From Cheiracanthium punctorium (taxonomy: Eukaryota > Arthropoda > Arachnida > Araneae > Cheiracanthiidae), in contig JAWZYV010013132.1 of assembly GCA_038373885.1 (NCBI GenBank), positions 264,218 through 328,217 on the forward strand: a stretch of 64,000 bases of DNA. Reading direction: 5' to 3'. The translations under genes were made by a program, and so were the position numbers. Positions 1 to 10,477 of this stretch are shown in pieces (within the stretch, counting starts at the first letter, position 1; each line of letters opens with the position of its first letter). The notes under the pieces are model-generated. The model searched no databases. It had not been told where the DNA came from and worked only from the letters and a program-made list of their open reading frames with translations.

Positions 1-1480
1 ACGATGGAAAAGTGTCTGCGCAAGGGATAAAGTGATTTCTAGTACAGCGAAGAAGAACATATAAAAAAATTAAGCTTTATGAAATGACGAAAATTTTCTG
101 CAATTTTATACACCTTTGCCACCTGTTACCTGCAAAGCCACGATCATCCAAACTTTATAGTGGCCGATTGTTCCTACCTCTGTTGGGGGGTATGCGCAGA
201 GAAAGTTTCAGCTTTGTATACTATGAACGAAGGTTCTGGCGGCCGCTGGCTCTTGCTCTATAGGGTACGTGTAATAAAGGGACGCCCCCCTACAAAGGTA
301 AAAAGATCGCCCCTTTTATGATCCAGATCAAATATTTCTCAGCTTTTGAATTCGACCATCTCGACTGTTTTGTGCACTCTGGACATCGACAACAGCGCCA
401 CCTCACCGATAGCATGTCTTATTTATGCATGCCTGCTCTTCTGCAAGTTTCTAGGTTAAGTTGCCGCTGTTTAATTTACAACCCTCTCGTATGACTCGTC
501 AACATGCGAGTTTATCTAAATCCTCATGTTAAGTGACTGGTGGAATAGGACCGTTAGATTATTAAACTATACCCCAGATTAAAAAATTATGAACACAATC
601 TTACTTATTCAATATCTTTCGAGTGGCACATTAACGTCTTTGTTTGTCCCAGATATTTAATCTCACTTTCACATTCATCTTTTAGTGAATAAAAAATGAA
701 TTGAAGAAAAAAAAATACTTCCCTCTGAGTATGTAAAGAAGTCTTTGTCTAAGAGGAATGCTTTAGAATTGAGTGCTGATAAGTTTTATTAAAAGAAGGC
801 GAACCAGACTTTTAGTTAATATGTTTTCGCGTTAAACGCGTAAAGTATTCATTCACTGAAAAGTGGGAGTTTTATTAAAAACAGTTTTTCAACAATGCAA
901 CGACAGAACTTTATACGAAGTTTTTTATTATATTTTATTTCATTTCATTATATTGTGCAGGAAATCTTATTTTTAAAATTCTGTGTTTTTTTGTAGTTAT
1001 AGATAGTTTAGAATTTTAATGACAAATTCTCATGTTAATGACTTATGCTATTCTCATGTTAATGACTAATTCTCATATTACTGAAATAGCTTTTGTGAAA
1101 AATTTATCACGTTCTATGCGTGTGTTAATCTCTGTAAAGTGCATGTAAAATCTTGCTGCTCTTTTTGTATTACAGTATGACAAAACGAAGCTTAAAATAG
1201 AGATGTAACACAAGTAGAGATACCAGCTTCAAGTGCAGGCATGGTATTGCAAAAGGTGGGAGAATAGTACAACATTGCAGGTACGAAAACATGGTCGTCA
1301 TGAGTCAATGATAGTATTTTAAGAATCAAATTGTTTCAAATTGAAAAAAAAATGCTCCCTCCATACCTACCTAAAATATAATTATTTTGTTATCACAAAA
1401 TAATGCCTGAAGGTGAACTGTTTTGTTTAAAAGATACCTTTGAAAATTGAATTTTGTTGTAAGAATATGAAGCGTAATGT
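1..1480. other. AT-rich non-coding stretch, nothing recognised
   Basis: No long reading frame, RNA gene or clear terminal repeat is visible. The sequence is AT-rich with short poly-A and poly-T runs, and a short repeated phrase (CTCATGTTAATGAC) near 1030-1075. It leads into the dispersed repeat that begins near 1480. Confidence 0.4.
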
Positions 1481-2345
1481 ATTTAAAATCTTTTGGCCTG
1501 CCCTGTACATAAACTATAAAGTCGATTGGGACCAAAAGTGGAGGTGCGAAACTAGATCTTACGAAAATCCTAAATATAAAGTTTCAACATTCTACGACCG
1601 ATAGTTTTCGAGATATGTGAGTTACATTCGTACATACGTAGAAACGTCAGGGAAAACTGGCCAAAATGGACTCGCGGTCGGTCAAAATGGGTTCCACATG
1701 CATTTATATGAACGTAGATGCGTGCGCACGATCAGATGCATCGCAAAAATCCTTAAAAGTAAATTTAGCGGTAGTCTAAATCGGTTTTTTCGTTGAAATC
1801 TGGCTACCTGCAGATAAACTATGAACTATGTAGATAAACTATGGTCCTGTAGATAAACTATGCAGTCGAATGGAACCGAAAGGGGAGGTGCACAACTAGA
1901 TGTAACAGCAATCCAAAATATAAAGTTTCAGCATTCTACGCCTAATAGTTTTTGAGATATGCGAGTTACATACATACGTACGTACACACCTACGTACGTA
2001 TGTAACTCGCATACAGACGACATGGAAAAGTACAGACGCGTACAGACGACATGGAAAAACTGGCCAAAATAGACTCGCCGCTGGTGAAAATGAGTTGCAG
2101 ACGAGTTTATATGATCTTGCATTCTAGCTTACGATGAGAAGCATGGAAAATGTTCTTGAAAGTAAATTTAGCGGTAGTCTAAATCGGTTTTTTCGTCGAA
2201 ATCTGGCTACCGAAATTTTTCGCGATCGCATTACTTCCTTATACTTCGCACGAGGAAGTAATAAACTGCAGAAAAAGTTTCTCATGTTAAGAAATTCACC
2301 CAGAAAATTCATCCAATTCTACTGCTGTTTTAAAACACAAATGTT
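1480..2345 (+). repeat. Dispersed repeat family E, copy 1
   Basis: The same succession of phrases is found at 61230-62380: an AGATAAACTAT.CAGTCGAATGGAACC segment, a TTTTTGAGATATGCGAGTTACATAC phrase followed by an (ACGT)-rich tract, a CAGACG.CATGGAAAAACTGGCC phrase, and a terminal ACTTCCTTATACTTCG..GAGGAAGTAA hairpin near 2234-2263. Two partial copies of the internal unit lie in tandem here (about 1500-1800 and 1840-2260). No coding sequence is supported. The superfamily is not recognised; the terminal hairpin could be one end of a terminal-inverted-repeat element. Confidence 0.6.
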
Positions 2346-3042
2346 AAATGGGGGATGATATCACTAAAATACACACATGCAAAATTAACTGCAGAGAAAT
2401 ATAGGTATGTAAATGCCAAAGTACTTTCCCAGTCTACGAAATATGTCTTTCCCGATAAATATGTGTACATATTCTTTTCTTCTCACAGCCAGAAACAACC
2501 ATTAAAAGTTTTGTCATTGATCGTCGGTCATTGGTTGAAGGAGAACTCATCGTGTTTTCCGTTGAAAGGAAATATTCCGATAATGCCGGTTTATGAACCC
2601 AGAAGATGGCAATGTGCTCAATTTTGACGAATATCTTGAATCTGGGAAGGACGATCCCAAGAAATGAATGGAATTTAACTATTGGGATGTTCCGAAAGTA
2701 ATTTTGTTTTTGCCCCAACAGAGTACTTAATTGCTTTCTCAATCAGTAAATTGAACATTGCAGTAGGCTTGTTACATGTTTCCTAATAAATAACTCCATG
2801 ATGTCGCACGAGGCAAGAATTAAATATTACTTTTGCTTAGCAGATATCATTGTGGCGTCAAGGGTATAAGCATGGTCGGTCTAAGCGCAAAATTCAGTGT
2901 GTGCAAGAATGAGTTTTGGTGCTCTTTATAATGAATATGGGCACAGACACTAAAGTAATAAGTAAACCCATCTAAATACATCTTAATATCAGTAAATTAT
3001 TAAACAGAGAACTAATAACAGTAGACCATACTTATCATGAAA
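2346..3042. other. Non-coding, nothing recognised
   Basis: Short overlapping open frames occur on both strands but resemble no protein family and show no start context or repeat copy to support them. No structured repeat was seen. Confidence 0.3.
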
Positions 3043-3440
3043 TCCTACTAATATTATAAATGTCAATGCTTGTATGTATGTTTGTTACTCTTTCACGCTG
3101 AAATAGTTTGACGGATTTGGATGAAATTTGGAATAAGACAATTAAAGACCTGGGTTAACAAACAGGGTATTTTTTATCGCACGAAAAAAAACACTGTTCC
3201 TATAATATACAAAAAACTATCTTTTATCAAAAAAATACAATTGAGTTTTATTTTACAAAGCCGACTAAATGATGATGGTGACAGATGTTGAAAACTTATA
3301 CAATACTCAGTTTTTAATAAATAAAATCACCTGAATAAGTTTTTCTTTCACACGTGGATATATAAGCGGATTTTTTGGCCAAGCACACAAATCCGAAATA
3401 CATGTTACACAAACAAACAAACAAAAAATAAGTTTTTGAA
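3043..3440 (+). mobile_element. Helitron-like 5' end fragment
   Basis: Begins A|TCCTACTAATATTATAAATG and continues with a TTTGTTACTCTTTCACGCTGAAATAG-type leader. This is the same start seen in the well-bounded minus-strand Helitron at 50926-52885. The 5' TC with a preceding A fits Helitron insertion between A and T. No 3' hairpin with CTAG follows nearby, so the copy is truncated; an (ACAA)n tract near 3412-3425 is the last recognisable part. Confidence 0.5.
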
Positions 3441-3467
3441 ACTTCCATACAGTTTGATTGTGCTTTT

Positions 3468-3686
3468 TCCCCATCTATTTCTAATGTATTACATTCAGAA
3501 AAAGGATGTTAAAAATAGCAATTTTAATTTTGTTTAATTACACTCATGAATAATGATACATTTTTCAACTTCAGTCAATAAGGAAAGAAAACAGGAAAGA
3601 CACATGGATTATTTTAATACATAGCACTTTAGTGCATATTTAAAATCTGAAAGTGTTTCACATTTTCTTCCTCCCCCCCCCCCCCC
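3468..3686 (+). repeat. Dispersed repeat family F copy 1 plus poly-C tract
   Basis: Shares its body with 16645-16855 and, in part, 8078-8216: a CATCTATTTCTAAT.TATTACAT start, a CACTCATGAATAATGATACA middle and a hairpin-forming end (AATCTGAAAGTGTTTCA.ATTTTC). A run of 14 C follows at 3673-3686. No coding content. Identity of the family is unknown. Confidence 0.55.
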
Positions 3687-3689
3687 TTT

Positions 3690-5178
3690 TCCCGTTTTTT
3701 TGATAACGGCCGATAATCTAGAAGCTCTTCAGAATTCATATAGGACGGAAATAATTTGTACCTTTTTGTGGTTTTTATCACTAAACCATCTTATTTTTGT
3801 AAATAGGGGCGACCCGACACGGTAAGCAAGGTAATCATCGCATCGGGGCGCCGGCTTCGATAGGCGTCATGTCGAACTCAAGAACTAAGTAGAGCATCTT
3901 TTTAATGTTAGCAGGTCACCACTTACCATAGGTCCACTCCTGTTTATAACCATCTTAATTTTAAATTCCATTCAGAATCTGACATATTTCAGTGCCAGAG
4001 AAGCCGGTGAGAAACACAAGATTTATTAAGATGGCGAACCAACTCGTAGCCGGAGGCGGCAAGTAATAAATAATTTTTAAGTATAAGCTATTTTAGAAAA
4101 AGAGAAAGAACTTTCTTTTTAAGCAAATTTTTATGGATCTCCCTCTGGTGGGAAAGTGGTTAGTCGCAAGAAATTGAAAAGTTTGTGAGCTTCTCAAGAT
4201 AACTATAATTCTATCTATTGACACCACCTAAAATTACGTAATGTAAATGCTTTTTCAGATACTGCTAGGGGTCCATAGAACCCCCATGTTCGTTCATTTC
4301 TATGCAGATGTTCTATCCTTGCTTCATAAGTTTCGCTAAATATTTTGTGTTGTTCATTATTGCTATTAATTTTTGAGCGACTAGGGCCAAGGCCCTTAGA
4401 CTCCCTACGCTCGCTTTTCGTATGATACATTCGGCCCCTATTATGTCTTATACGCAAAAAAGCCATAATTTCCACACACAAAACCCAAAGACTGGATCAG
4501 ATAGAATGCTACACATTCCTTGGTTCTTGCATGTTTCTTGGAACAGAAAAATTTAAACTTTACACTATTTTTAATTGTGTAAAACCTATGGAATACCCTG
4601 CGGAACATCTTGCGTATATTTACACATGCTCATAACCGATAATCATTGCTCATGTAAGGTTGCCATGAAAACAGTTATCCATACATCCATATACACAATA
4701 TTTTGCAGATTGCCTTATTTAGCAAATAATTCGGAGGATGAAATATGCGCAGCAAGTGCATATTTCATCTCGCCGCTCGGGAAAATATCCAAGCTCTACT
4801 TGCTATAATGGTATAATTAACGCCGCCAAATATTTCTACGGGTGACAAATACCCAAGATGAACGTAACCGGCATTACTATATTATGCATTTGAAATACTT
4901 TTCATTTTCAAAACACTGGGTGCTAACATTTTGGAACACACGCAGTATTTAGATTCACCCTGCTTGAGATAGCGTTTTTCCAGATCGTACCTGATAATAG
5001 CGCTTTTTAAGTCAGTTACAATTATTATTAGAAAAAGTATTAGAAAAATTGAATTAGCGTCAATTTTAAACTCCTGTTATCCAAGAGAATTTACTATTTG
5101 TAAATAGTGAATTTTGTGCAACACACTTATTTATTTCCCTTACTTTTTAATTTGGAAGAAAATAGGTGTAATTCTACT
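3690..5178. other. Non-coding, nothing recognised
   Basis: Contains a short GC-richer island near 3805-3870 and several short open frames without family resemblance. No terminal repeats or RNA structures were found. The right edge meets the 2-kb duplicated segment. Confidence 0.3.
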
Positions 5179-7160
5179 TACCTTACTGTTCTTTATACTC
5201 AGTGCAGTGTTGGCCAAATTATTGGACTCTTTTTAACAAAAATCATTTTTCTTCCTTTTAACACATTTTGTCATTAAATTTATTTAGGTTAGAGTTGCTA
5301 CACATTTTCGGTGTCATCATAAAAGCCGATGTTGACACAGCAAATGGCTAAAATGTGCTTTAGCCCGATGCATCGTGGCATTTTTCAGATGGGCGATGAA
5401 TGCTCCAAATATCGTAAATTCAATATTTCAAAGCTGCGAAAATCCGAAAGATCTTGCATTTTTGTATATCCATTATTAGCACTAGGTTGCTATTTCGTTC
5501 AAGCCAAGATTTTTGCCTATGCGACTTTGTAGACATGATTTGTAGACAGATTTTGTAGACATGAACTGTCACGGTGAGGATCTTTTAAAGTGTCTTTGCC
5601 AGATAAAGCAGTGGGGGGAGAGAATGAATGTTGAAATCGTACAAGGTTATAGATTTAAATCTATAATAATAAAAATGAATGTTTGTAAATCTGTCTGTCT
5701 GTATGTGTGCGGTCTCCAGACAAACCTACTGCACGCAGAACTCTGAAAATTATAAGCCCATGAGTCCGATAATGTGCACCTGAGAATCAGAATTTTAAAA
5801 TTTTAATTACTTTTTTAATTATTAATTAAAAACCGTTTTCAGGATGCCATGCTCGGCGAGTTCCGCCAGCATGATACTGTGAAACAAAATCGCATGCATT
5901 GGAAAACATGAAATGGCACGGAAATTTAGTCAGTTTTGCGCCAATCTATATCAATAAAAATGAATGTCTGAAAATCTGCATGCGTGCGATGTCCAGAAAA
6001 AACTACTGGACGCAGAACTCTGAAAATTCGAACATATGAGCCCATTCCTTCGGTAATGTACACCTGAGGCTCAGAATTTTGAAATTTTAATTACTTTTTA
6101 AATTATTAATTAAAAACCGATTTTAGATCGTCATGTTTGGCGAACTTTGGCCTCATGAAAAGATTTATGCTTGAAGTGAGTGGTAACCGCAAAAGTAAAA
6201 AACCGTTTTTTACGTTGCCATGCTTGGCGAGTTTCGCCCGAATGCTACTATAAAACAAATCGTTTGCATTTGAGAAGCATGAAATGGCACGAAAATTTCA
6301 TCAGGTTTACGCCAAATCTATCTATCTCTATAATAATAAAAATGAATGTTTGTAAATCTGTCTGTGTGCGGTCTCCAGACAAATCTACTGCACACAGAAC
6401 TCTGAAAATTTGAATATATAAGCCCATGAATGCCGATAATGTGCACCTGAGAATCAGAATTTTAAAATTTTAATTACTTTTTTTAATTATTAATTAAAAA
6501 CCGTTCTAAAACGGAAATTTTCTTACCCTGTGTTACGAATTTTGGGAGCAACCCGCTGTTCTGGGGTTTAAAATAGTTTAAAATTCGTATTCTATGCGTT
6601 AAATAGTTAAATTTTGCTTTTTGTTGCATCAATATGGAATGTTCTGGAAATCTCGGGTTCTATGGGTCGTAGGTCTTCGAAAACCTAATTTTTGGGGACT
6701 TATTTTTGGCGCCAATTTTGGCGATATTTCGCCAAAACTCGCCAAGTTTGACGATTTTTCTGTCATTTGGCGCGTTTTTCCTAATGGGACCTTTTCATGA
6801 AATTTTTTATGGTACTTTTTATGGTATTTAATACGTTTAATGACCTAACATTTCCTAATTTTAAGAAATTTAAATCGAAAATTGTGGATTTTACAAGATA
6901 ATTTGCTTAATTGGATGAAATATTTAATAACTCCAGCAAATTACACGATATTTCTAGGGGAAATATGTGACGGCCACGGCAGTGAGTTGTCTTTAGTGGT
7001 GCGTTTGTAAGTACGTACCTGAAACTCTGGAACCATTATCTGCACATTCTGTTATACAATTGCGGCCTAGAGTACTAATCTGGAGTTGCAGTTCACATGT
7101 CAGATTTTGTAAATCGCATAATTTAAGGGGTTCACGGGAAACGCCGTGCGGGACTGCTAG
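5179..7160 (+). mobile_element. Helitron-ended 2-kb segment, copy 1
   Basis: Almost the same as 55272-57284 along its whole length. The 3' end is typical of Helitrons: a short hairpin (CACGG-gaaacg-CCGTG near 7128-7143) a few bases before CTAG at 7157-7160, followed by T. Three Helitron-like 5' starts lie in tandem inside it, beginning near 5660, 5947 and 6316, each with an ATAATAAAAATGAATGT-type leader. The first 480 bases (5179-5659) are shared by both copies but do not look like a Helitron start, so the true 5' end is unresolved. No Rep-helicase coding region is present, so this is non-autonomous. Confidence 0.65.
5660..6530 (+). repeat. Tandem Helitron leader units (three)
   Basis: Units start near 5660, 5947 and 6316. 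Each carries the leader, a GTCTCCAGACAAA.CTACTGCACGCAG phrase, a GATAATGTGCACCTGAG phrase and a TTAATTATTAATTAAAAACCG phrase. The arrangement is preserved in the second copy at 55762-56620. Confidence 0.6.
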
Positions 7161-8062
7161 TCCCAAATATGTGTTTTATGGAAGAGAAAAAGAAACACGG
7201 CACACTCATGGATTATGATGCCCCTTCCAAACAGTATTTAAAATTTTGAAGTATAATTGGAATATGCTTGGTGAAGATTGTAAAACAGTTTCAGTAAGCG
7301 ATTTTAAGATATATTTCGATTCCAAAGATGTGTTTAATAAAACAAGAAAGACAAACACGGCACACACATGGGTTATGATGCCCATTACAAACAGTATTTA
7401 AAATGGTGAAATATAGTTGGGATATGCTTGGCGGAGATTGTAAAACAGTTTAGTAAACGATTTTAAGACAGTTAAGTAGGCGATTCCAAAGATGTGGAAC
7501 AAGAAAGTGTTGATTCCTATTTTAACGCCCCCAGTCTCACTAACGTAAAAAAAAAAAAAATTGCCGCACCTTGGCGAGCTTTGTAGTAATGTGTCTGTAA
7601 GAGTTATGCACAAGTTTGAACGCTCCCAAAAGAACAAGATGAAAAAGAAACTGTACAAATTAGCGTTAAACGCACCAGTTAAGGAATTTTAAGACAATTG
7701 TTAAGTAAAATTACATTAATTGGCAACCCAAAATAAATAAATAAGTAATGGAATACTGTACTTACATGTTGTTCCAAGTCGCCCTTTTAATTCAAAATTA
7801 CGGTCGCCATATAAAAAAAAAATAAAAAAAATCGTCGTGGAAACTGCAAGTGTTACTACTTTGGCGAGAGTCGGGGCGTTAAAATAGACATCAACTCAAG
7901 AAATACAAACATGGCACTTTCATGGATTATAGCTATTCCAAGCCGTATTTAAAGTGGTAAAGTATAGTTGGAATATACATGGCGAAGATTGTAAAACAGT
8001 CTCAGTAGGAGATTTTAAGATAGATTTCCATTCCAAAGGTGTGTTTTATAGAACAAGGGAGA
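7161..8062 (+). repeat. Degenerate tandem repeat, about 170-bp unit
   Basis: Three units are recognisable near 7165-7335, 7336-7500 and 7890-8060, each with a GGCACAC.CATGG.TTATGATGCC phrase, a CAGTATTTAAAAT..TGAA.TATA.TTGG phrase and a GATTGTAAAACAGT phrase. The stretch 7500-7890 between units two and three holds poly-A runs and no gene. The Helitron above is inserted at the edge of the first unit. Confidence 0.55.
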
Positions 8063-8077
8063 AAAATTCGGCACACT

Positions 8078-8307
8078 CATAAATAATGATACACTTTCCA
8101 TCTTAATGGAATAAGGAAAGAAAATAAGGAAGACGCATGGATTATGATACACTTTTAATAATAGCACTTCAGTGAGTACTAGTGCGTATATCTGAAAGTG
8201 TTTCAGATTTTCTTACTTTTTTTGTTATTTTGTAATCTAGCTACTGCGCGACATATGCTTGCTCCATTTGACGTCATTTAACTGTTAATTTGGATTTTTG
8301 CACATGT
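8078..8307 (+). repeat. Repeat families F and H, left part
   Basis: 8078-8216 matches the family F end (TCTGAAAGTGTTTCAGATTTTCTT hairpin). 8218-8307 matches the uninterrupted family H copy at 23195-23260 (TTTTGTAATCTAGCTAC followed by ACATATGCTTGCTCCAT). The remainder of H resumes at 9538, after the hAT element. Confidence 0.6.
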
Positions 8308-8365
8308 GTTATTATTAGACCGCGGATTATATGCACTTAAAAAGGGACAAAATAAGCATAAAAAA

Positions 8366-8440
8366 ATCTAAAAATATGCACTAAAAATCTAAAAATATGC
8401 ACTAAAAATCTAATAATATGCACTAAAAATCTAAAAAAAT
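8366..8440 (+). repeat. Subterminal tandem repeat of the hAT element
   Basis: Four copies of a roughly 20-bp unit (AAATCTAAAAATATGCACTA). Subterminal arrays of short motifs are the usual transposase binding platform in hAT elements; that role is inferred here. Confidence 0.7.
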
Positions 8441-8626
8441 AAGAACCAAATAACAAAAAAATATTCAAATATTAACAGAAAATAAAACGTATTTACTTGT
8501 AAAAGTATTTTCTATCACTTACCTTGCAATTATGACACATTTTTTCTCTTTGAAACTTCAAAACATAATGAAAGACAGAATGAGAAATTTTTATTCTGTG
8601 ATATGAAATATGAATTAAAACTACTT

Positions 8627-8959
8627 TCAGTAATTTTTGTTGCAATACACAGCTAAGTGTTTTTCTAAATTTTCAATAGTAAGGCTATGTCTTTTATCAT
8701 CTAAAATCATTTTATATGCTGAAAATGCTCTTTCAACATCAACGAATGTCACTGGACAGTACTTATAATATTTCGCTTTGGATGATTCTACTTTTTCCGG
8801 GGATTCACTCCCCTCACCATTAATAAAATTATTTATTTTATTCACTGCCAAAAATCCTGAATTTTTATTTAAAATAAAATTGAGTTTCTCGCTGATTTCT
8901 TCTCCTAATGACTCTGGAATCTTACCAACGCATTCCTGTACTGTTACAACTTGACTCAT
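8627..8959 (-). pseudogene. hAT transposase C-terminal fragment
   Basis: A 110-residue open frame ends with a region like the C-terminal dimerisation domain of hAT transposases: a short YYKYCPVTFVDVERAFSAYK stretch (residues about 64-83) followed by an ILDDKRHSLTIENLEKHL helix. This VERxFS-type block is characteristic of arthropod hAT proteins. The upstream coding region (about 8960-9210 on the minus strand) is broken by stops and shifts and no DDE catalytic core survives, so the gene is dead. It lies inside the element whose ends carry the 8-bp target duplication, which supports the assignment independently. Confidence 0.75.
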
Positions 8960-9537
8960 TACATCACTCAGAAGGAGATTTTGATATTCTAGTTTTGTGA
9001 TGTCCGATGTTAAGATGATAAAATGTGTTTCGATTATCGATAGACCTTTTCAGATGGACATATCGCTAAGCATTTCTTCTGCAATGGAAAAAGAAGAATC
9101 GACACTGTCCAAAGCATTAACTACATCTTTTATGGAGTTAGGTCTTGTCCATAATCTGAAATCCCCGTCTTATCAGGGTTGGCATGCTTGCTTTCATTCT
9201 AGCCATTTCTGAAATTTTAATATATAGGCTGACTTAATTTAAATTGTTGCAAATGCACACGAAAAAAATTGAAAGCGTATATGCTATTTTGGTGCGAACC
9301 TGAGGTTATATAAATTTTTCACAGCGTGGGACTTAAGAGTTAAACAAACAAACAAAACAAAACAAACAAAAAAAAAAAAAAACTGAAAGGAAGGTAAAAA
9401 AGTTACAAATTCAAAGCTAAAGAGATTGAAATATGCATCCAACAGAGAAAATGCGTCGTTTTATGCAAAATTATAAAAAACACCTGAAATATGCAATTGC
9501 ATATACAAATATGCGATTGCATATAGTCGGCGGTCTA

Positions 9538-9655
9538 GTTATTATTATTGCACTAATTTTTACATCTAGCTGTTACATGCAAATATCTTCGCAGTATGGA
9601 AATATCGTCGATTTTGGTACAGCATACGTTAGCATAATATATAAGTAGATTAGTT
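9538..9655 (+). repeat. Repeat family H, right part
   Basis: Matches 23270-23362 (TTTACATCTA..TGTT, CGATTTTGGTAC.GCATACGTTA). Together with 8218-8307 it reconstitutes the sequence seen uninterrupted at 23 kb. Confidence 0.6.
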
Positions 9656-9714
9656 TATTTCTCCGATAAATCACTTTTTAAACTCTGTTTACAGGGAGTA
9701 TGTTCAATAAATAA

Positions 9715-10353
9715 ATGTGAAAGATGCACGATTTTACGGATTAAAAAGTAAAGAGGCACAATTATTATGTTACAGTAGTTCTAAATACTAAATCTTAGCT
9801 GTTAAAAGATTTACAGTTAAGCCAAATACGTCATTATACTTGGCGCCTAATTTGGCGACATTACTTCTTTAACCCTTTATAAGGCGAGGGTATGTGCAGA
9901 GAGTCGAAATTACTTGGAATTTTTCTGGCCCATTTTTTAGTTTTGTAGGAGAATACATTAATTATGCACAAAATCAAAGTCGGAAAACTACCTGCTGCTT
10001 GTACACGGAATTAAACGCAAAAATATATAATTAAAAGCGATGATTCTTATGCTCAATTTTCGAGTAATTATTCGATTTTTCCTTAAAATAACGGATGAAA
10101 GGAAAGTTCATAAGCCAAATATTATTTAGAATTTAGACGTATGGAAAAAAATATACATCCAATATAACTGAACAAACTCAGAAAATTCACTCATGACAAT
10201 TGATTTCTGTATTTAATAGACCGTAGGTGGTAAGTATTTTACTACTGCCTGATAAAGGGTTAAAACTGGAACTGTCACCATAGAATACAGTCACATTGCA
10301 AAGTGGTCTAAGCATTATGGCGGATCGCTTACAGTTTCAGCTTCGCTATCAGA
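9715..10353 (+). repeat. Repeat family D, unit 1, interrupted by a TTAA MITE
   Basis: 9715-9872 plus 10264-10353 matches 13085-13345 (GAAAGATGC.CGATTTTACGGATTAAAAAGTAAAGA at the start, CACTATCAGA-type end). The interruption is the element at 9873-10259. Units 1 and 2 lie in direct orientation on either side of the 2.7-kb element that follows. Confidence 0.65.
9873..10259. mobile_element. piggyBac-like MITE at TTAA
   Basis: Flanked by TTAA on both sides (9869-9872 and 10260-10263). Ends are inverted: CCCTTTATAAGGC on the left; the right end reads inward as CCCTTTATCAGGC. The paralogous repeat at 13085-13345 shows an unoccupied TTAA at the same position (about 13251). No coding sequence. TTAA duplication and CCC-type ends are hallmarks of the piggyBac superfamily. 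Confidence 0.85.
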
Positions 10354-10438
10354 CATGGGCGCCGCCAGGATTTTTTGCAAGGGTGGGCAAAATTGAGGAG
10401 TGAGACACGCGTGCATACACATGCATTATATTATATTC

Positions 10439-10440
10439 GT

Positions 10441-10476
<36 letters not shown>

Positions 10477-10477
10477 T
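10439..10477. repeat. (AC)n(AT)n microsatellite
   Basis: About eleven AC dinucleotides run directly into about seven AT dinucleotides. Confidence 0.95.

Larger units (their letters stand above)
8316..9537 (-). mobile_element. hAT transposon, degenerate, with 8-bp target duplication
   Basis: Terminal inverted repeats start TAGACCGCGGATTATATGCA on the left; the right end reads inward as TAGACCGCCGACTATATGCA. The element is flanked by the perfect 8-bp direct repeat GTTATTAT (8308-8315 and 9538-9545). Subterminal ATATGCA motifs occur at both ends, as a tandem array on the left (8366-8440) and a cluster on the right (9430-9525). It carries the 3' end of a hAT transposase on the minus strand. The related repeat at 23195-23362 shows the same host sequence without the element. 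At 1.2 kb it is internally deleted. Confidence 0.85.

Noticed and set aside
4215..4481. 88-codon minus-strand frame
   Set aside because: Low-complexity basic composition with no family resemblance, in a region with no other coding signal.
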